Source: Haemonchus contortus (taxonomy: Eukaryota; Nematoda; Chromadorea; Rhabditida; Trichostrongylidae). From it: a stretch of 64,000 nt of DNA. Of this stretch, positions 24,166 to 36,096 are shown in pieces (within the stretch, counting starts at the first letter, position 1; the number at the start of each line of letters is the position of its first letter). The notes below the pieces were generated by a model, which saw nothing but the letters and a program-made list of their open reading frames with translations, was not told the origin of the DNA and did no database searches. The DNA lies in NCBI GenBank assembly GCA_000469685.2, contig LS997566.1, positions 39,677,920 to 39,741,919 of the forward strand, given 5' to 3'. The position numbers and the translations under genes were made by a program.

Positions 24166-26721
24166 GCAGCAAAATCACCCTCCATAATAGAAACGACTGA
24201 GTGAGCCCTGATGTCCACTTTAGTCGGGCCATCCGCCAAAAGTTTCGTCCTATTGTGGACGTTCAATTCCAGCTCATTACTTTCTAAGCAGCCCTCCATC
24301 GTTAAGGGCGCAACTGTTCACGGGTAGCACTTGCCAGGAAGGTATCGAAAGGTATTGGCTCAAAGTTGGGGCATTTGTCAATCGGCTGAAACTACTTCTA
24401 AAGATTCTTCGTGGCTTTCTGACGACATCCTCTCAACTTACTACCCTACTAAACGATTTCTGTAGGTTATGGACGGCATTTGGACGAGTTCAACAGCTTC
24501 AGACTTCAAGGCTATGCGATAATGCTGAAATGTAAGGCCAATAAATCGCTGTTATAAATCTTCGCCTGAAGGCGATTTACGTCGAAAAAGGGCTATTGAA
24601 TAGAAAATACCGAAATTCATTGAAAGTCCAACATGGGTTATAATCAAGTCCAAAGACAATTTTCGAAATGTAGGTTCGCGTTGTAGATTCATGGTGATTA
24701 AATGCAAAATTTACGATTGGATTGACTATGCGGATTAAGCGCTCAGAAAAACTTCGGCCTCTGAAGAATGGTAACCAGCTTTGCACCGGCGAAGTGGAAT
24801 TAGAAAATGGCAGAATAAGGGTTTTTGGTTGGATAAATCCGCCTATAAGCGTAAAGTACAACTAGCGATGATAATAATAACTTCAGCCCTAACGAGAAAA
24901 TGTTGGTTTTGAATAGTACGATTTACGCAGAAAAAAATCAGACAGGCAAAAAAAAGTGGGAAAAAGAGTTATTCAGAAAGAATGGGTACGGTACTTCACC
25001 TTTGCGGCATTGCCTATCCAGGAAAGCTGTCTTCTGATATTTGCTTTCCGGAAATGGCCTCAGAGTCGGACAGGGTCGGTGATTTCCCTGCACCTTAGCC
25101 TTTCTCACTGATTCACTATAGTTATTTTGTCCGGCATGGTAAAAACTGTTCAGAAAGGTTCTAGACAGATATAGAAGTCACAGTTTTATCACTCAAAAAA
25201 GGAGCGCTCTCAGAGTACAATCTGGAAAGATTGCTTCACTACGAGGAAGATGTTATCAACAATAAACGAATTGGAATCACTAAATGGGAACAATTCGAAT
25301 GACGGGTGAGAGCAGATAACTTGCACCTGGCGATCGTACCTCAAAAGCTGCTTTCCGATTTCGTTAACCCACCTGATGCCTCCTATATTGTCAAGGTTCC
25401 GCCCTAGAGGGCAATCTGCAAAATCAGACAATTCTTCACATCTGACTGCAAAACCAGATCCAAGGCTGGAGAAAATATTGAGGAAGAGGCGTCAGCTAAC
25501 CTCAGGCCACTTCTTATTCTTTTCTATTCTCTTCCTAGGAGCCCCTTATATCTAAGCAGAGCTGATAAGCCGGAGCTTATTCACTATGAATGGTCCTAAA
25601 AGCCATTCAGATTGAGAAGTATGTATGCCTTCTAGGGTAAAGGCGTACCGGCTTAGTACGTTACAGCAGATTTACCGTATAGCATACAGGGCTGTATTCG
25701 AAAAAAGTCGGAGAAGAAGGCAGTTACTGAATGTCCTCTTTCCACTGCCTAATTTATTTCCAAGAGATATGGAAAACCAATGTTGACTGGACAGCGCCCA
25801 GTCTTTCAGCGTCATGAATATTTCAACAGCCTTCACTGACTAAAAGCCGCAGGTAGGGGGACCTTTCGAATAGGAATCGTTGCGCTTATGTCGAAGATTA
25901 CATCATAACTTCTATTTATGGAGTAAAATCGACCGGAATATGTTAGATTAGAAAAAAATTTGAGTTTTTCCGGACTTTTTCTCACCTCCATTTCCTCCTA
26001 AATAGATTAGGCGAGTGAGAAAGTTCTCCCGGTCAGAAGGGTCTTGGAAAGCACCCATTAGGACCTAATCAACTCTATTGAATGTAGTCAAGGCGGAAGT
26101 TGAAAAGTGAGAGTTTATACATGAGATGACAGATGTACCAGTAAGCAATCAAGGGTAAACCTGAGGTAATCAGTGACGTGACTGAAATTTAAATTTATTA
26201 CTCAATTTTGAGCTATGTTCTCTGTCTTTGTTTCTGTTTTTCATTTTTCAGCCGGCATAAATTGTCGCCAGGTAGTAAATATGCGGTAAACATATGTTGC
26301 TGATTTCCCTACTGACGTTATTACTCATAAGATTTATGTTAACATATTTTTGGTAAGTTTTGTAGATTACGATGTTTACCCAGTAAAAACACCCACATAG
26401 AGAAGACTAAACGTACACAGGTGCATAAGGGAGCATTCAGAAATTCATTCATATAGGATGAGGGCGGTTGAAATTGTTACCGAATCCATTAGTGTCACCA
26501 ATGCCGTTTCGGCAGCTCCTCTAGCCGTCCTCTCTAGCTATATAGGCACGCTTTAGTCGAGTCTCATAGTTTATTTATTTGTTTATTCAATTATTTACTT
26601 AATATTTGCTAGCTCTTTGCTAAAACTTTGCTAGAAAAGTGCAGGGAAAAGCGTCAATAAAAGTATGGCTTGAATGAATCCCGTTTTTGGGTCTCCTTCC
26701 CTTCCCCCCCCCCCCTACTCC
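24166..26721. other. No firm gene; one weak exon candidate at 25.2-25.4 kb
   Basis: A minus-strand frame at 25431-25210 has an ATTTTGCAG acceptor and coding-like text (ADCPLGRNLDNIGGIRWVNE), with GTACGA as its possible donor. It has no partner exon. The rest is AT-rich and unrecognised. Confidence 0.3.
26704..26715. repeat. Poly-C tract
   Basis: An uninterrupted run of about twelve C. Similar runs occur near 32487-32500 (14 C) and 63759-63771. Such tracts are prone to length change and to sequencing error. Confidence 0.8.
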
Positions 26722-26942
26722 AACTCAGAATCGTAGTGGGAGTTTGAATGCGTATGTGACCTATACAATAACTTGGGTTGGCTAGCCGATGTACTACCTT
26801 CACCCTCCAGGACGAGTCTAAACCAACTGACCGATCCCGATGAGATGAAAGTCTTAGTTGGCCAGGACGACTAAGAATCCAGGGTTGGGTCTCACAATTG
26901 TTGGTGAGCCACTCCTCAGTACATCTACCATCTCCGCTCTAT
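26722..26942 (-). repeat. tRNA-derived SINE (family A)
   Basis: Minus-strand copy recognisable from CAGAATCGTAGTGGGAG, the TGGCTAGCCGATGTAC block and the internal GATGAGATGAAAGTCTTAG. The head is degenerate. Confidence 0.7.
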
Positions 26943-27904
26943 GACCACCACTACCTACGTTCGCAGTTGCTAACAAATTTAGCGCCATAATCAGGATTAT
27001 CCCATTAGTAACAGAACCGTGCTAGGACCTTTACGGCCTTCCAGCAAAGTGCAGACTTTTTAGCTCCGAGTCCTTTGAGTCCTAAGTATAGGATTCTCGG
27101 CTACGGCTGTTCAGGTCGCGAAAGGTACCAAAAGTGGGCCATAAAAAAGGTAGGGGGAAATTCTAGAGCTTTGAGCTACGAGCTCTCCTTCATGGATGTC
27201 CAGTCCACACCTTTGAACCTCCATATGGAACGTATAAATGATCTATTTGAGAGGAGTCCTACATCCAATTTTGAGCTCACCTCAGCCAAACTTGCAGGGT
27301 AGTGGGAGAAAACCGAATCTCACCAGTAAAAGAAATTTAGCAACAGCCGGAGGAATAAATAGGAAGAGAGGATGATATCAGGAAGAATGCAAAGGTAGGT
27401 GAACTGAGTGGCTTGGGAGAAATGATTCATCCCTTTGCAGTAATGTAGCATAACAATCAGCATAAACATTGCACGGAAGTAAGTTACCACCTGGCTCTGC
27501 TGCGATCTCGTTAGTCGACGACCTCTCAGGACACTAGTTATCGCTCTATTCATCCCCATGGCGCTAGTACCTTCCAGTAGGTCCCCGTAACTGAGAATTC
27601 GTTGGGGATGCTCATTTTTTGATTTTTAACATTTGCCAATCTCCCAGGAGGTAGTTGATGTCGTCCATTTCGTGTTTGCTTGATGTCGTACCCCTTTTTC
27701 AAATTTTATGGAACCAATTACTGCGTCTAAATCTCATTCTTAAGGCCTTTTGACTGGATAGATTACTTTTTTACGACATTGTAAAAGAAATTAAAGAGTA
27801 AAAAACGAACTTCTTAATTTCTGACTTTTCCACTGCGACATATACAATTAAATGATATAAATAATGCAATGATACAAAAATGATGTTCAATATACTGCAA
27901 TAGG

Positions 27905-28030
27905 ACGGGTGTGAGGTAGTGTCAAGAAACGCACTACGATGCGCACGGTCCTGGGATCAATCTCGGCTCAATATCCACCTAGCCCCACCAAGCCCTGTAC
28001 AACTTCTTAGTCAGTTTGACGGTAAGATAG
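27905..28030 (+). repeat. Degenerate SINE head (family A)
   Basis: GTGAGGTAGTGTCAAG resembles the A-box region, and GTCCTGGGATCAATCTCGGC occupies the B-box position, followed by the CACCTAGCCCCACCAAGCCC body. A related tail fragment lies at 28262-28300. Confidence 0.45.
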
Positions 28031-28398
28031 TGGTCCGCGGAACTCGAAGCAACGACTTGACGATCGACAGGCTACGACTGAGGAAATCACACAGTAAAGT
28101 GAACCAGCTCGGCTTAAAAATAGCTCACGTTGTTGACAAATATTTATGATAACTCTTACGATACAATCGTGTGATACTCATTAGTACTACAAAACATTTC
28201 AAGTTGACTGGGCTACAATAGGAGCAATGGCGCATGGAGTAAACAGTACTAGAGACCTCAATCTACTGCGCCACTACGATTCTGAAGAGGGGGTCGAATG
28301 TGTGGGCACTTTTGAAATATGGGATTAGTAATAAAATATAATAATGGTGTCCGAATGAGCTAAAAATGGTAACGTGGGAATGATCTAAAAACGTGATC

Positions 28399-29985
28399 AC
28401 CTTAAAGGCGCAGTTCACGATAAAAGTGGTTCCTGAGACTTCCCCATAGGAGGAAGGCCCCATGTATACCATATTTGGTCTGAAAGCGGCCTAGTTAGGG
28501 CGTTATAAAGCCTCAAAGAATGTGCCATGTGTCCTCGGACGGGTGTGGGACGCTAGTCTCGAATGACATTGCTTCGCGCCGAGGTGCTCATTAGTGATTA
28601 ACCTCATCTTAATTACGCGACTCCCCTTGATCGTGACTAACCTCAACTTACCTATGAAAGTGATGGCAATGATAAGAATAGTGAGAAAATGAAATTTCAA
28701 GAAAAGTAGTTTTTGAAGTTGAAATTTTCATGGTCTTCGGTTTTAAAAGTTTTATTGCCATGCAAGATGATAGAAATTCCAAAAAACAATTCAATAAAAT
28801 TTAAAGAAGGTTGGGTAGATTGGAGCGAAGGCTGCGGCACTGGTTGGAGCGGTTGGGTAGGTGCAGAAGTAGCGTAGTACAAGGGTAGCGGTGCGGGTTG
28901 GAACTGCGTTAGCGGAGGTTGTATAGTACGGAAGTAGCATAGTATAATGGTTGGGGTGCGGAATGAAGCTGCCTTGAAGCTGAAGTGTACCCCTTGAAAT
29001 CTCGGAAGTAGTAGAAAGTGTCGTCAGAATACATAGTAAGGTTCTAAACAAGATAGTTGTATATAAATCGCTCACCCACCAGCTTAAATAGTGGCTGATG
29101 ACCTCTCTTGGATGAGCTGAATTTAGCCTGAATTATTGTAATATTCCATGAGAAGTGTGAAATGGCCTAACTTATCAGCCGGCGGGCGTTCAATGACCTT
29201 TCAAACACGAGATGCCCCAATATCAAACAACTATGCCGCTTCTGTAAATGTTGCTTGATATCACAGATCAGTGGAAATTCAAAAAAAAAGTTTTTTTTAC
29301 ATCTTACACGGACTCCATTTTTATGACACTTGAATTTTTCTACTCCATAATGTTATAGAACTTTCAAAACCAAAGGCCATGAAATTTTACATCTTACACG
29401 AACTTCATTCCAATGACCCTCGAATTTTCCTTTTCCATATGGTAATAGAACTTTTAAAACCGAAGACCATAAAAATTTTACGTTAAAAAGCTACTTTGCT
29501 TGGAATTTCATTTTCTCACTATTCTCATCATTGCCATCACTTTCATAGGTAAGTTGAGGTTAGTCACGATCAAAGGGAGTTACGTAATTAAGATGAGGTT
29601 AGTCACTAATGAGGTCTATTCGCACCTCGGCGCGAAGCAATGTCATTCGAGACTAACGTCGCACACCCTCCTCGGACGAGTTTCATCGGCATTGTAAAGG
29701 CTGCATCGATCACAGGGGAACCCATGTAGGAGGATCAAACAACTTGTCATGACCCATAGCGACAATGAAAGACAGTTCTGTACAGTTCTGGTTTGATGTA
29801 GTCAGCTCATTGCGCAATTGCAGAGACTGAAATATCGTCCGAATACCCATTCTATGTTATTTCTGCCATGGCAATCTCGTCCAAACACTATTTTCCCTTC
29901 TTTAAAGGTCTACCGATGAACTATTCCCAAACTATACTTCAGCCTTTTGAACAAAAAGGACTACCTCAGAATTATCGTGAGCAAA
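28399..29985. mobile_element. MITE (family C) split by a Mutator-like element
   Basis: The left part, 28399-28540, starts CTTAAAGGCGCAGTTCACGA and matches the reverse complement of the right half of 16352-16685. The right part, 29669-29985, continues the same alignment (GAGTTTCATCGGCATTGTAA ... CAACTTGTCATGACCCATAG) and ends in a degraded TIR (AATTATCGTGAGCAAACCG). The 1128-bp insertion lies between them. Confidence 0.75.
28541..29668. mobile_element. Mutator-like non-autonomous element, 1128 bp
   Basis: Inverted ends of about 225 bp start GGGTGTGGGACGCTAGTCTC at the left and, read on the reverse strand, GGGTGTGCGACGTTAGTCTC at the right. The 9-bp sequence TCCTCGGAC is repeated directly on both sides (28532-28540 and 29669-29677). 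Long TIRs with a 9-bp duplication are characteristic of the Mutator superfamily. The interior has no transposase; 28810-28960 holds GGTTGG/GGAGCGG-type degenerate short repeats. Assignment to Mutator rests on architecture only. Confidence 0.85.
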
Positions 29986-30924
29986 CCGATGTCAATTTTA
30001 AGGCCGTAAACTCTCAGATGATCCTGTACCCAATGATTTGCCGATTGGCAACGGGAGAATATTTGGTATGGAAGAATTCGAATCTTCACGGTGTGATCCT
30101 AGCCCACCATGTCGCTGAGCCCATCGAAATGCGCCACGCCTGTCGCATGTTTTTAGAAATTATGTAAACGATCTCTTCACTTCAGAATTCACTCTCGGGA
30201 ATAGGCGGAACAGAGCTTTTTCCCAAATAGAGTGACAATCCAGTCCGAACAATATATGCGTTTTTGGGCCTCCATGTTTTCATCGTCCCAAGAGCATTCT
30301 CTACCATTTGACAGATTTCTAATGGGAGGGTGGTCCAGACACAGCATTTCTGGAATCTGATTCCTAAGGCATTACTTACTCACTCAAACATTTCTTCTAG
30401 CCACCTGAATGCTTCCATTATTTTCCTTTTCCTCCTTCCTGCATGCCCTTTTAATAGTATTACTGAAGCGCTCTGTTGAAAAAGTACAGAGAGTACTTCA
30501 GCCTGGCTTCATGGAAGTCCACTAATTCGGCGCAGCACCCGTGGGCCTAAGGCGCTCCCGTGCAGCCACGCCACTTTATTTTTGTCCTTTCGGAGTGGTC
30601 TCCTTTGGGTAATCGCTCAATGTTCGAGAATTAATTGTCATTGTTTTTTGCTTGAACGATGTTGGCACGCATGTGCTGAACGATTGCCGGCTTGAGGAAT
30701 GTTGAGCTATAACCACTCGGACGTTATTTACCAGATAGCCAGCTGCCTCTATACAATGGGGACCTCTCTTCAGAGATTTTTTCCTGAACTCAGTGCTCAT
30801 ACCTCGCCTACCAATCTAATACCGCATCATGAAATTCCATTTCTACAGATGCCCTTGAACGTTGCTGCCTGAAAGCCTGAAAGTCTTCAGTATATGAAGT
30901 TTCTAGGACCCATTTAGTCCCTCT
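29986..30924. other. No supported gene
   Basis: A plus-strand frame of 99 codons (29868-30167) overlaps the end of the MITE and has no splice context. A minus-strand frame at 30800-30576 is equally unsupported. Confidence 0.4.
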
Positions 30925-31170
30925 TGAGAGTTGCGCCCCGCATTTGACTTCTATTCAGAATCGTAGTGGCATATTGAAGGCCTATGTGACATATACAATG
31001 AGTTGTGTCGGCCAGCCGATGTACAAGTCAGTGCTTCTATCCTCCCAGATAAGTCTGGTACCAATTGACCGGCCCCTAAGGGAAGGAAGGCTCGAGTGGC
31101 CTGGCGTGGATTTAAACTAGGACAAAGCCCACGTGATAATGCGCCCCCCGCCACTACACCACTTCCGCCC
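30925..31170 (-). repeat. tRNA-derived SINE (family A)
   Basis: Minus-strand copy with tail GCGCCCCGCATTTGACTTCT at the left and head GGCGGAAGTGGTGTAGTGGC (reverse strand) at the right. The B-box region is shortened. Confidence 0.8.
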
Positions 31171-32389
31171 ATTGCTATATACTATTATTTTGAATTTAAA
31201 TAGGTTACTGTAGTATTGGTATAATACGGTAATAAACTGCACTTCAGTCGAACGTTCCAATGCAGCGTTAATCCTAAATGGATAAGCTTTTGTTTTCGTT
31301 GGTTCTTTTGCTTTCGTTATTGTTTGCTTTCATGCTCCGATTGGGCGGAGCGTTCTCACCTAAGTCGAGGCTCTTTGATTTACTATGATAGAACTACATA
31401 ATAGGGGCCCATTGAACTGTTTTTCCCCTCAAAAATGCACAGAGTGATCTAGCTGTACCTGAGTGTTTCCTTGACAATCAAGAAGGCCTCACCATAGCCA
31501 GAGAACACCTACTACCTCTATATGATCTACAGGTGTTTTCTTTGCAGACTAATGTTGTCAATTTGTAGTGCACCTGGATTGAGCGGGCTCAGGTTCAGCC
31601 TTCTTCCCGGACGGGACGTTTTGCAGTTGACTCAGCACGTTTGCGATTACATTAACTTCTGAGTCACTTCCCCACTTCTAGTTTAATCTGATGGCTCTCC
31701 GAGAAATTTCTTGAGACGTTCCCGTTCAGCAGAGCATGGGCTACGAACAGAAGCTTCTGTAGAACTCAGAACCTCAGGTCGGAGAAGTAGAGTAGCTTCG
31801 AGTCCATCTTTCTGCTCACTAGCTCAATCCTTGCTCAAAAGGTCACTCTCAATTAAATGGTTATATCGATAGACTGTACTGAAATCACTTCATCACTACA
31901 ATGCACCTGAAATTAGAATATGTTTTGAAGGCTGGCTAACGTTCCGGCAAATCCATTGGAGCCTAATTGCATTGAATCCGCTGTTGAGGTAGTAATCTCC
32001 AAGGTATTCGAGCGCAGAGAAATTAGAAACGTTATAGAATCGTAAAAAACTTGTTGGTTCATATAGGAAGGTCGAAAGGTAGATAATCAAAATAGTCATG
32101 CCCACCTCCCTCTCCCTCCTGGGGGCAAGGGCACTTTTCATTCAATTCCAAGTGGGAACTAGACTCTGGTGTCTTCAGAGGGCCCATTGCAGGGACAGCT
32201 AATGTAATCTGTCATCTCATTCTTTGCCTAGACGATAGAATTTTCCGGAAAGCACTCCCAATCCACTTGGCAGCTAACGAAGGTTTTATGTGGATTCAAC
32301 TCACGTAAATCCTTTCAAGATCGAAATTTTTGAGCTGAGAACTCTTCAACATTTCCCCGAAAGGTAGTACTTAGTTGTAAAACCAGATT
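31171..32389. other. No supported gene
   Basis: Mixed sequence without recognisable exons, RNA genes or repeats of the families described here. Confidence 0.4.
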
Positions 32390-32815
32390 TTACGGATTTC
32401 GAGGTTTAATTACTGGATAATAGGCCTTTCCGTTCTCGAGTTGAAGAGCGATTGCCTGATCGTAACTATTCATCGAAGTAGTTTGTCCCCCCCCCCCCCC
32501 ATCAAAGTAGAAAGGTGAAAGAGTAGGAACAGCCAGAGAAAGTCCCTTTTGCTCCAAAGAGCACACCGTAAAAGGTTTAGATTTGAAGGCTCCCATAGAG
32601 GCTTCTTGATGAAATGCTTTTTCGGTACTGGTGTAGATTTTTAGGCGGTCCATGGAAGCCTCACTATCAGGTAAAGGTTTCGTGTTGGCAAGCGGGGATT
32701 CACAGTAGAATGCTTTCCTGGAATCTCCTTGTCGTATGGGAATGAACCTCCTAAGGCTGACCTCGGACTTCTTCTTTTTTGACAGGTTCTTTGAACACCC
32801 TACGTAGTTCGGAAT
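32390..32815 (-). CDS. Possible exon with a poly-G/Gly tract, unrecognised
   Basis: The minus-strand frame is open for about 141 codons from an AATTAG acceptor-like site near 32816 to TAA at 32390. It includes a Lys-rich start (CSKNLSKKKKSEVSLRRF), two loosely repeated units ending EASM(D/G), and GGGGG encoded by a run of 14 G, then QTTSMNSYDQAIALQ. Upstream the same frame continues protein-like (MYENSLEQSCIVNAKNLMDC) but is broken by three stops. This is either a decayed coding segment or a chance frame; an open frame of this length is expected once or twice by chance in a window this size. Confidence 0.3.
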   Translation of the reverse strand: MPNYVGCSKNLSKKKKSEVSLRRFIPIRQGDSRKAFYCESPLANTKPLPDSEASMDRLKIYTSTEKAFHQEASMGAFKSKPFTVCSLEQKGLSLAVPTLSPFYFDGGGGGQTTSMNSYDQAIALQLENGKAYYPVIKPRNP

Positions 32816-33299
32816 CTAATTCACGGAATCAGGAACGGAATTGTTCGGAGAGAAGATATCGGCAGTGATTACAGTACCAGAACATGCATCAAGTCACCCG
32901 CCCCTTTCAGGATACTCTACGATGCGCCATGCATTTGACTAATCCTCATTCTCGTCAAAGCAGTCCATTAGGTTCTTGGCATTTACTATGCAAGATTGTT
33001 CTAGCGAATTTTCATACATTAGTTTTTTAAGGTTTCGATTATCGCCGTCTTAGAAAAATGAGGCCTTCTTGAGCTTACTGGCCAATGTTCTGACCATATG
33101 TAGTGCCCAACGCCCTCCACCACTGCCCCCCAACCCTCTCTACCACTCCTCCTTACAACTGATCACTCGAAATCACTTCACCCTCTCAATGTTTACGTCA
33201 CAGTGAAGTAAACATAACTACCTCGTCTCCATAGCTTTGGGGGACTGGGAGATTTCTGCCTTTCAGGGTTTTAACCAGAAAACAACATGGAATTGAAAA

Positions 33300-33610
33300 T
33301 CCAGATCATTTTCTAGATGAGCGTCATGCCCGACTAAAGCGATAAAAAATTCGAAGGTTGGGTGACAGTTGGCTTCACTTGTATTACCCGCCGTCCCTCT
33401 CATTATCGATTTGTTATAGAAAGGCCAGCCACGCCTCCATTCGTCCCTGTTGCAGGCCACAGTAGTCCAGCGGATCGGAACAATCGTGAATGGGTTGACC
33501 ATCTTGCTGGTGACCGTCCTAATCTTCGTTTGCCTACACGAAGGACCCACTTAGTAACCGCCCCATCCCAAAGATCACCACATCCCGTATAACGTGTCCG
33601 TCCAACATTA
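33300..33610 (-). pseudogene. Degraded RTE-type retrotransposon 3' end
   Basis: The minus strand matches the RTE tail at 12.0-12.46 kb at the DNA and protein level: RWTTVACNRDEWRRGW corresponds to [16 protein letters not shown], and a GGACACGTTATACGG block corresponds to the GHVMR region. Multiple stops and frame changes. Non-coding relic. Confidence 0.7.
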
Positions 33611-34390
33611 TCCCAATCAGCTAGGATTCATAATAGATTACAGAAAATAGATTATATGATCAATAAACATAAATATAGAGCAAACAAACAATAACCGCAT
33701 GAATAAACAGCTGTTTCTACTGTTCCATAAACATATTAGGACTTCTTTGTTAGTCAATGTCAAAGACAGAATTGAATTTCTTGACACGTTCCACTGGCAT
33801 TAAATGAATCCTGGCATTCAAAAATTTGAATTTATCCATTTATTGGGTTTTTGAAAGGCTTCGGTCCCTTCCTGAATGCTTTCCGAAATCAGATTAGGCT
33901 ATTTGCATTTTGTTTGGAAGCAGGGTTTTTGATGTCTTCGATCTCGGCCTTGTGCTTTCATGGCAGTGACGTTTCTCTTGTGACATTCTGGCTGCCTTTC
34001 CTGAACTCTGAGAATCTTTCTGTAATCTGAGGAAAATCCGTGTACAGTACCCTGTAAATTTTATGGATTTTTTATCACACAGAAATTTTCAAGGGCTTCG
34101 TGAAATGTCTGTTCACCTCATGGTTCTTAATAAAACAGATTACCGGTAGTGGAAAAAGGTGTACCTTGTAAAATGTCATTAGTTTTACAATTTCTGAACA
34201 TTCTCAAATTTTTTGCATGCGCCTCCACAACCACTGTAATTTTTCGATTACAAAAAGGAGTGATTTTGTTGCTCCTGACAACGCGATGCCATAGATTCCA
34301 CGGCCTGTGTAGGTGAGCTGGTAGGAAGGCGCTTTTAGACTTCAATGAGCTGCTCCTATTTTTCATACATTCACATATATAAACGTATGT

Positions 34391-34675
34391 GGGCGCAGGT
34401 GGTGTAGTGGCAAGTGGCGCATTTCACACGCGCGTGTTCACGGTTTCGAATCCCGGATCGGTGTCCGCCTAGGCCAACCAAGCCATCCATCCCTTCGGGG
34501 TCGGTGAAATGGTACCAGACTCGTCTGGGAGGATAAAAGCACTGACTTATAAATCGGCTGGCCACCGTAAGTCAATGTATAGGCCACATACGCACCCATA
34601 GTACCACTACGATTCTGAGTGGAAGTCGAATGCGGGGCGTATCCTTCAGACGGGATCGATTAACGCCAAAAATGT
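34391..34675 (+). repeat. tRNA-derived SINE (family A), full length reference copy
   Basis: About 285 bp. It begins GGGCGCAGGTGGTGTAGTGG (A-box region), has the B box in GGTTTCGAATCCCGGATCGG, then the body CGCCTAGGCCAACCAAGCC and a tail ending CGGGATCGATTAACGCCAAA. The spacing of the A and B boxes is that of a tRNA, so an RNA polymerase III internal promoter is likely. It is flanked by AT-rich DNA. Confidence 0.9.
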
Positions 34676-35021
34676 TACTCTCACTTTATAAATGTATATA
34701 ACGAATTCAAGGCAATTCTGGAACTTTCGATAAAGAAAAATCTTTTGAAAGGAGATTTCCATCGAACTTTGAGAGACACTGTACATAGCTTGCACGTAGA
34801 GTGGATTCAGCAGGCTCGTCGCACAAGAAAAACCAAAAGGATACTCCTGCAGAATTCAATATTCGCAAAAGCCATTTCGGGTGTATGGGGCCGAATACCA
34901 CGTCATTGCCTCACCATACATCACCACGCTGTCCTCAGTTTTCGCTCGTTTTCTCTGGCAGTGGCCCTTGCCCATATTGGCCTTTGGTTCAATCATAGGA
35001 TAGAATGAAGGGATGATTTCC

Positions 35022-35303
35022 TTGGCGTCAATCAATCCAGTTTTTGGGATTCGCCTATGTAATCGGCTTCGATTAAGAGTCATAGTGGCACATTAAAGCG
35101 TGCGGGGCCTGGCCTATACAATGATTTGGGAAGGGAAGTCAATGAACAAAGAAGTAGTTCTATGCTCCCAGACGAGGCTGGCATCAATTGACAGACCCCA
35201 AAGGGATGAAAGTCTTTGTTAGCTTGGCGAGAATTAGAACCTGGGATTCGATCCCTTGACCACACTGATGGTGAGCCACGTGCCCCCACACCACAACAGC
35301 CTT
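35022..35303 (-). repeat. tRNA-derived SINE (family A)
   Basis: Minus-strand copy. The left end TTGGCGTCAATCAATCCAG is the complement of the tail; the B-box region GGGATCGAATCCCAGG lies near 35245 on the reverse strand. Diverged in the body. Confidence 0.75.
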
Positions 35304-35861
35304 ATAGAATAAATGTGACAGATCTTAATGAGTTTCTTCACAACCAGCAGGCAATGAGCCCCTGGGTTAAAATAGGGGAAAGAGGTGGTAGGAAGGGGCC
35401 TAGATGTGCACCGACAGCCCTCAGAGTTTCTAATTTCAGGATTGGTATGCAGTGGAATGGCGAAAAGCACTGTCTTATCCAGGAAAGAAGTGGGTTCCAA
35501 CCTGATTCTCACTCAACATTCGTGGCATAAAAGACCTTATGTTCGAAATCCTTCAGTCCATCTTTTTCCGTTTTTTTCTGGTTGACAAATCTGTTGGCGG
35601 AAACGAGATTTGCGACCTGGCATGCTGATTAGGCAGTGGCCGACCAGTCGACCAGCAGTAGGCTCTAAGTGGTTCTGGTCACAGCTGGGAAATACCCGGT
35701 GACTCATGGACATAGAGTGAGAAGAAGCTTTTTTACTTCACAAAAAACTTTTCACATGGTGTTGCTCAGTCTCTCACACAATTTAATCAGCTTGAACTAG
35801 TTCCACTTTTTCAGAAGATATAGTATCCTTGATTACAACACTCCTCCTCATCTACTCTTAC

Positions 35862-36096
35862 CTTAAACATTTCAGAGTAAGAGAAGCGATGGGTGGGTTT
35901 TTGAAGTTCATCTGTTGATTTCTTATCTAATTGATAATATTGTTCCTCTTTTTGCCCTAGCCCTGATCCGGCGATGTCGTCGAAGTCGGTTTGCTGTTCT
36001 TGCTCGTTGTCGTCATTTCCTTGCAATCACAGCATTCTCTGCTTCTTCGTTGATTTCCGCATTTCTCTTTTTGATTGTGTCCCTACTTCGCTTCAT
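35862..36096 (-). pseudogene. Possible exon with a one-base frame break, unrecognised
   Basis: From ATG at 36096 the minus strand reads MKRSRDTIKKRNAEINEEAE then NAVIARK and a stop. One base out of frame the reading continues NDDNEQEQQTDFDDIAGSGL to HRFSYSEMFK, ending AAG before a good GTAAGA donor at 35861. The two halves are highly charged and of similar style, as if a single coding exon carried a one-base insertion in the GGAAATG region near 36017. It could be a pseudogene, a sequence error, or two frames open by chance. No domain recognised. Confidence 0.35.

Noticed and set aside
27320..27559. Membrane receptor exon on the minus strand
   Set aside because: Hydrophobic text only; no splice partners and no family motif.
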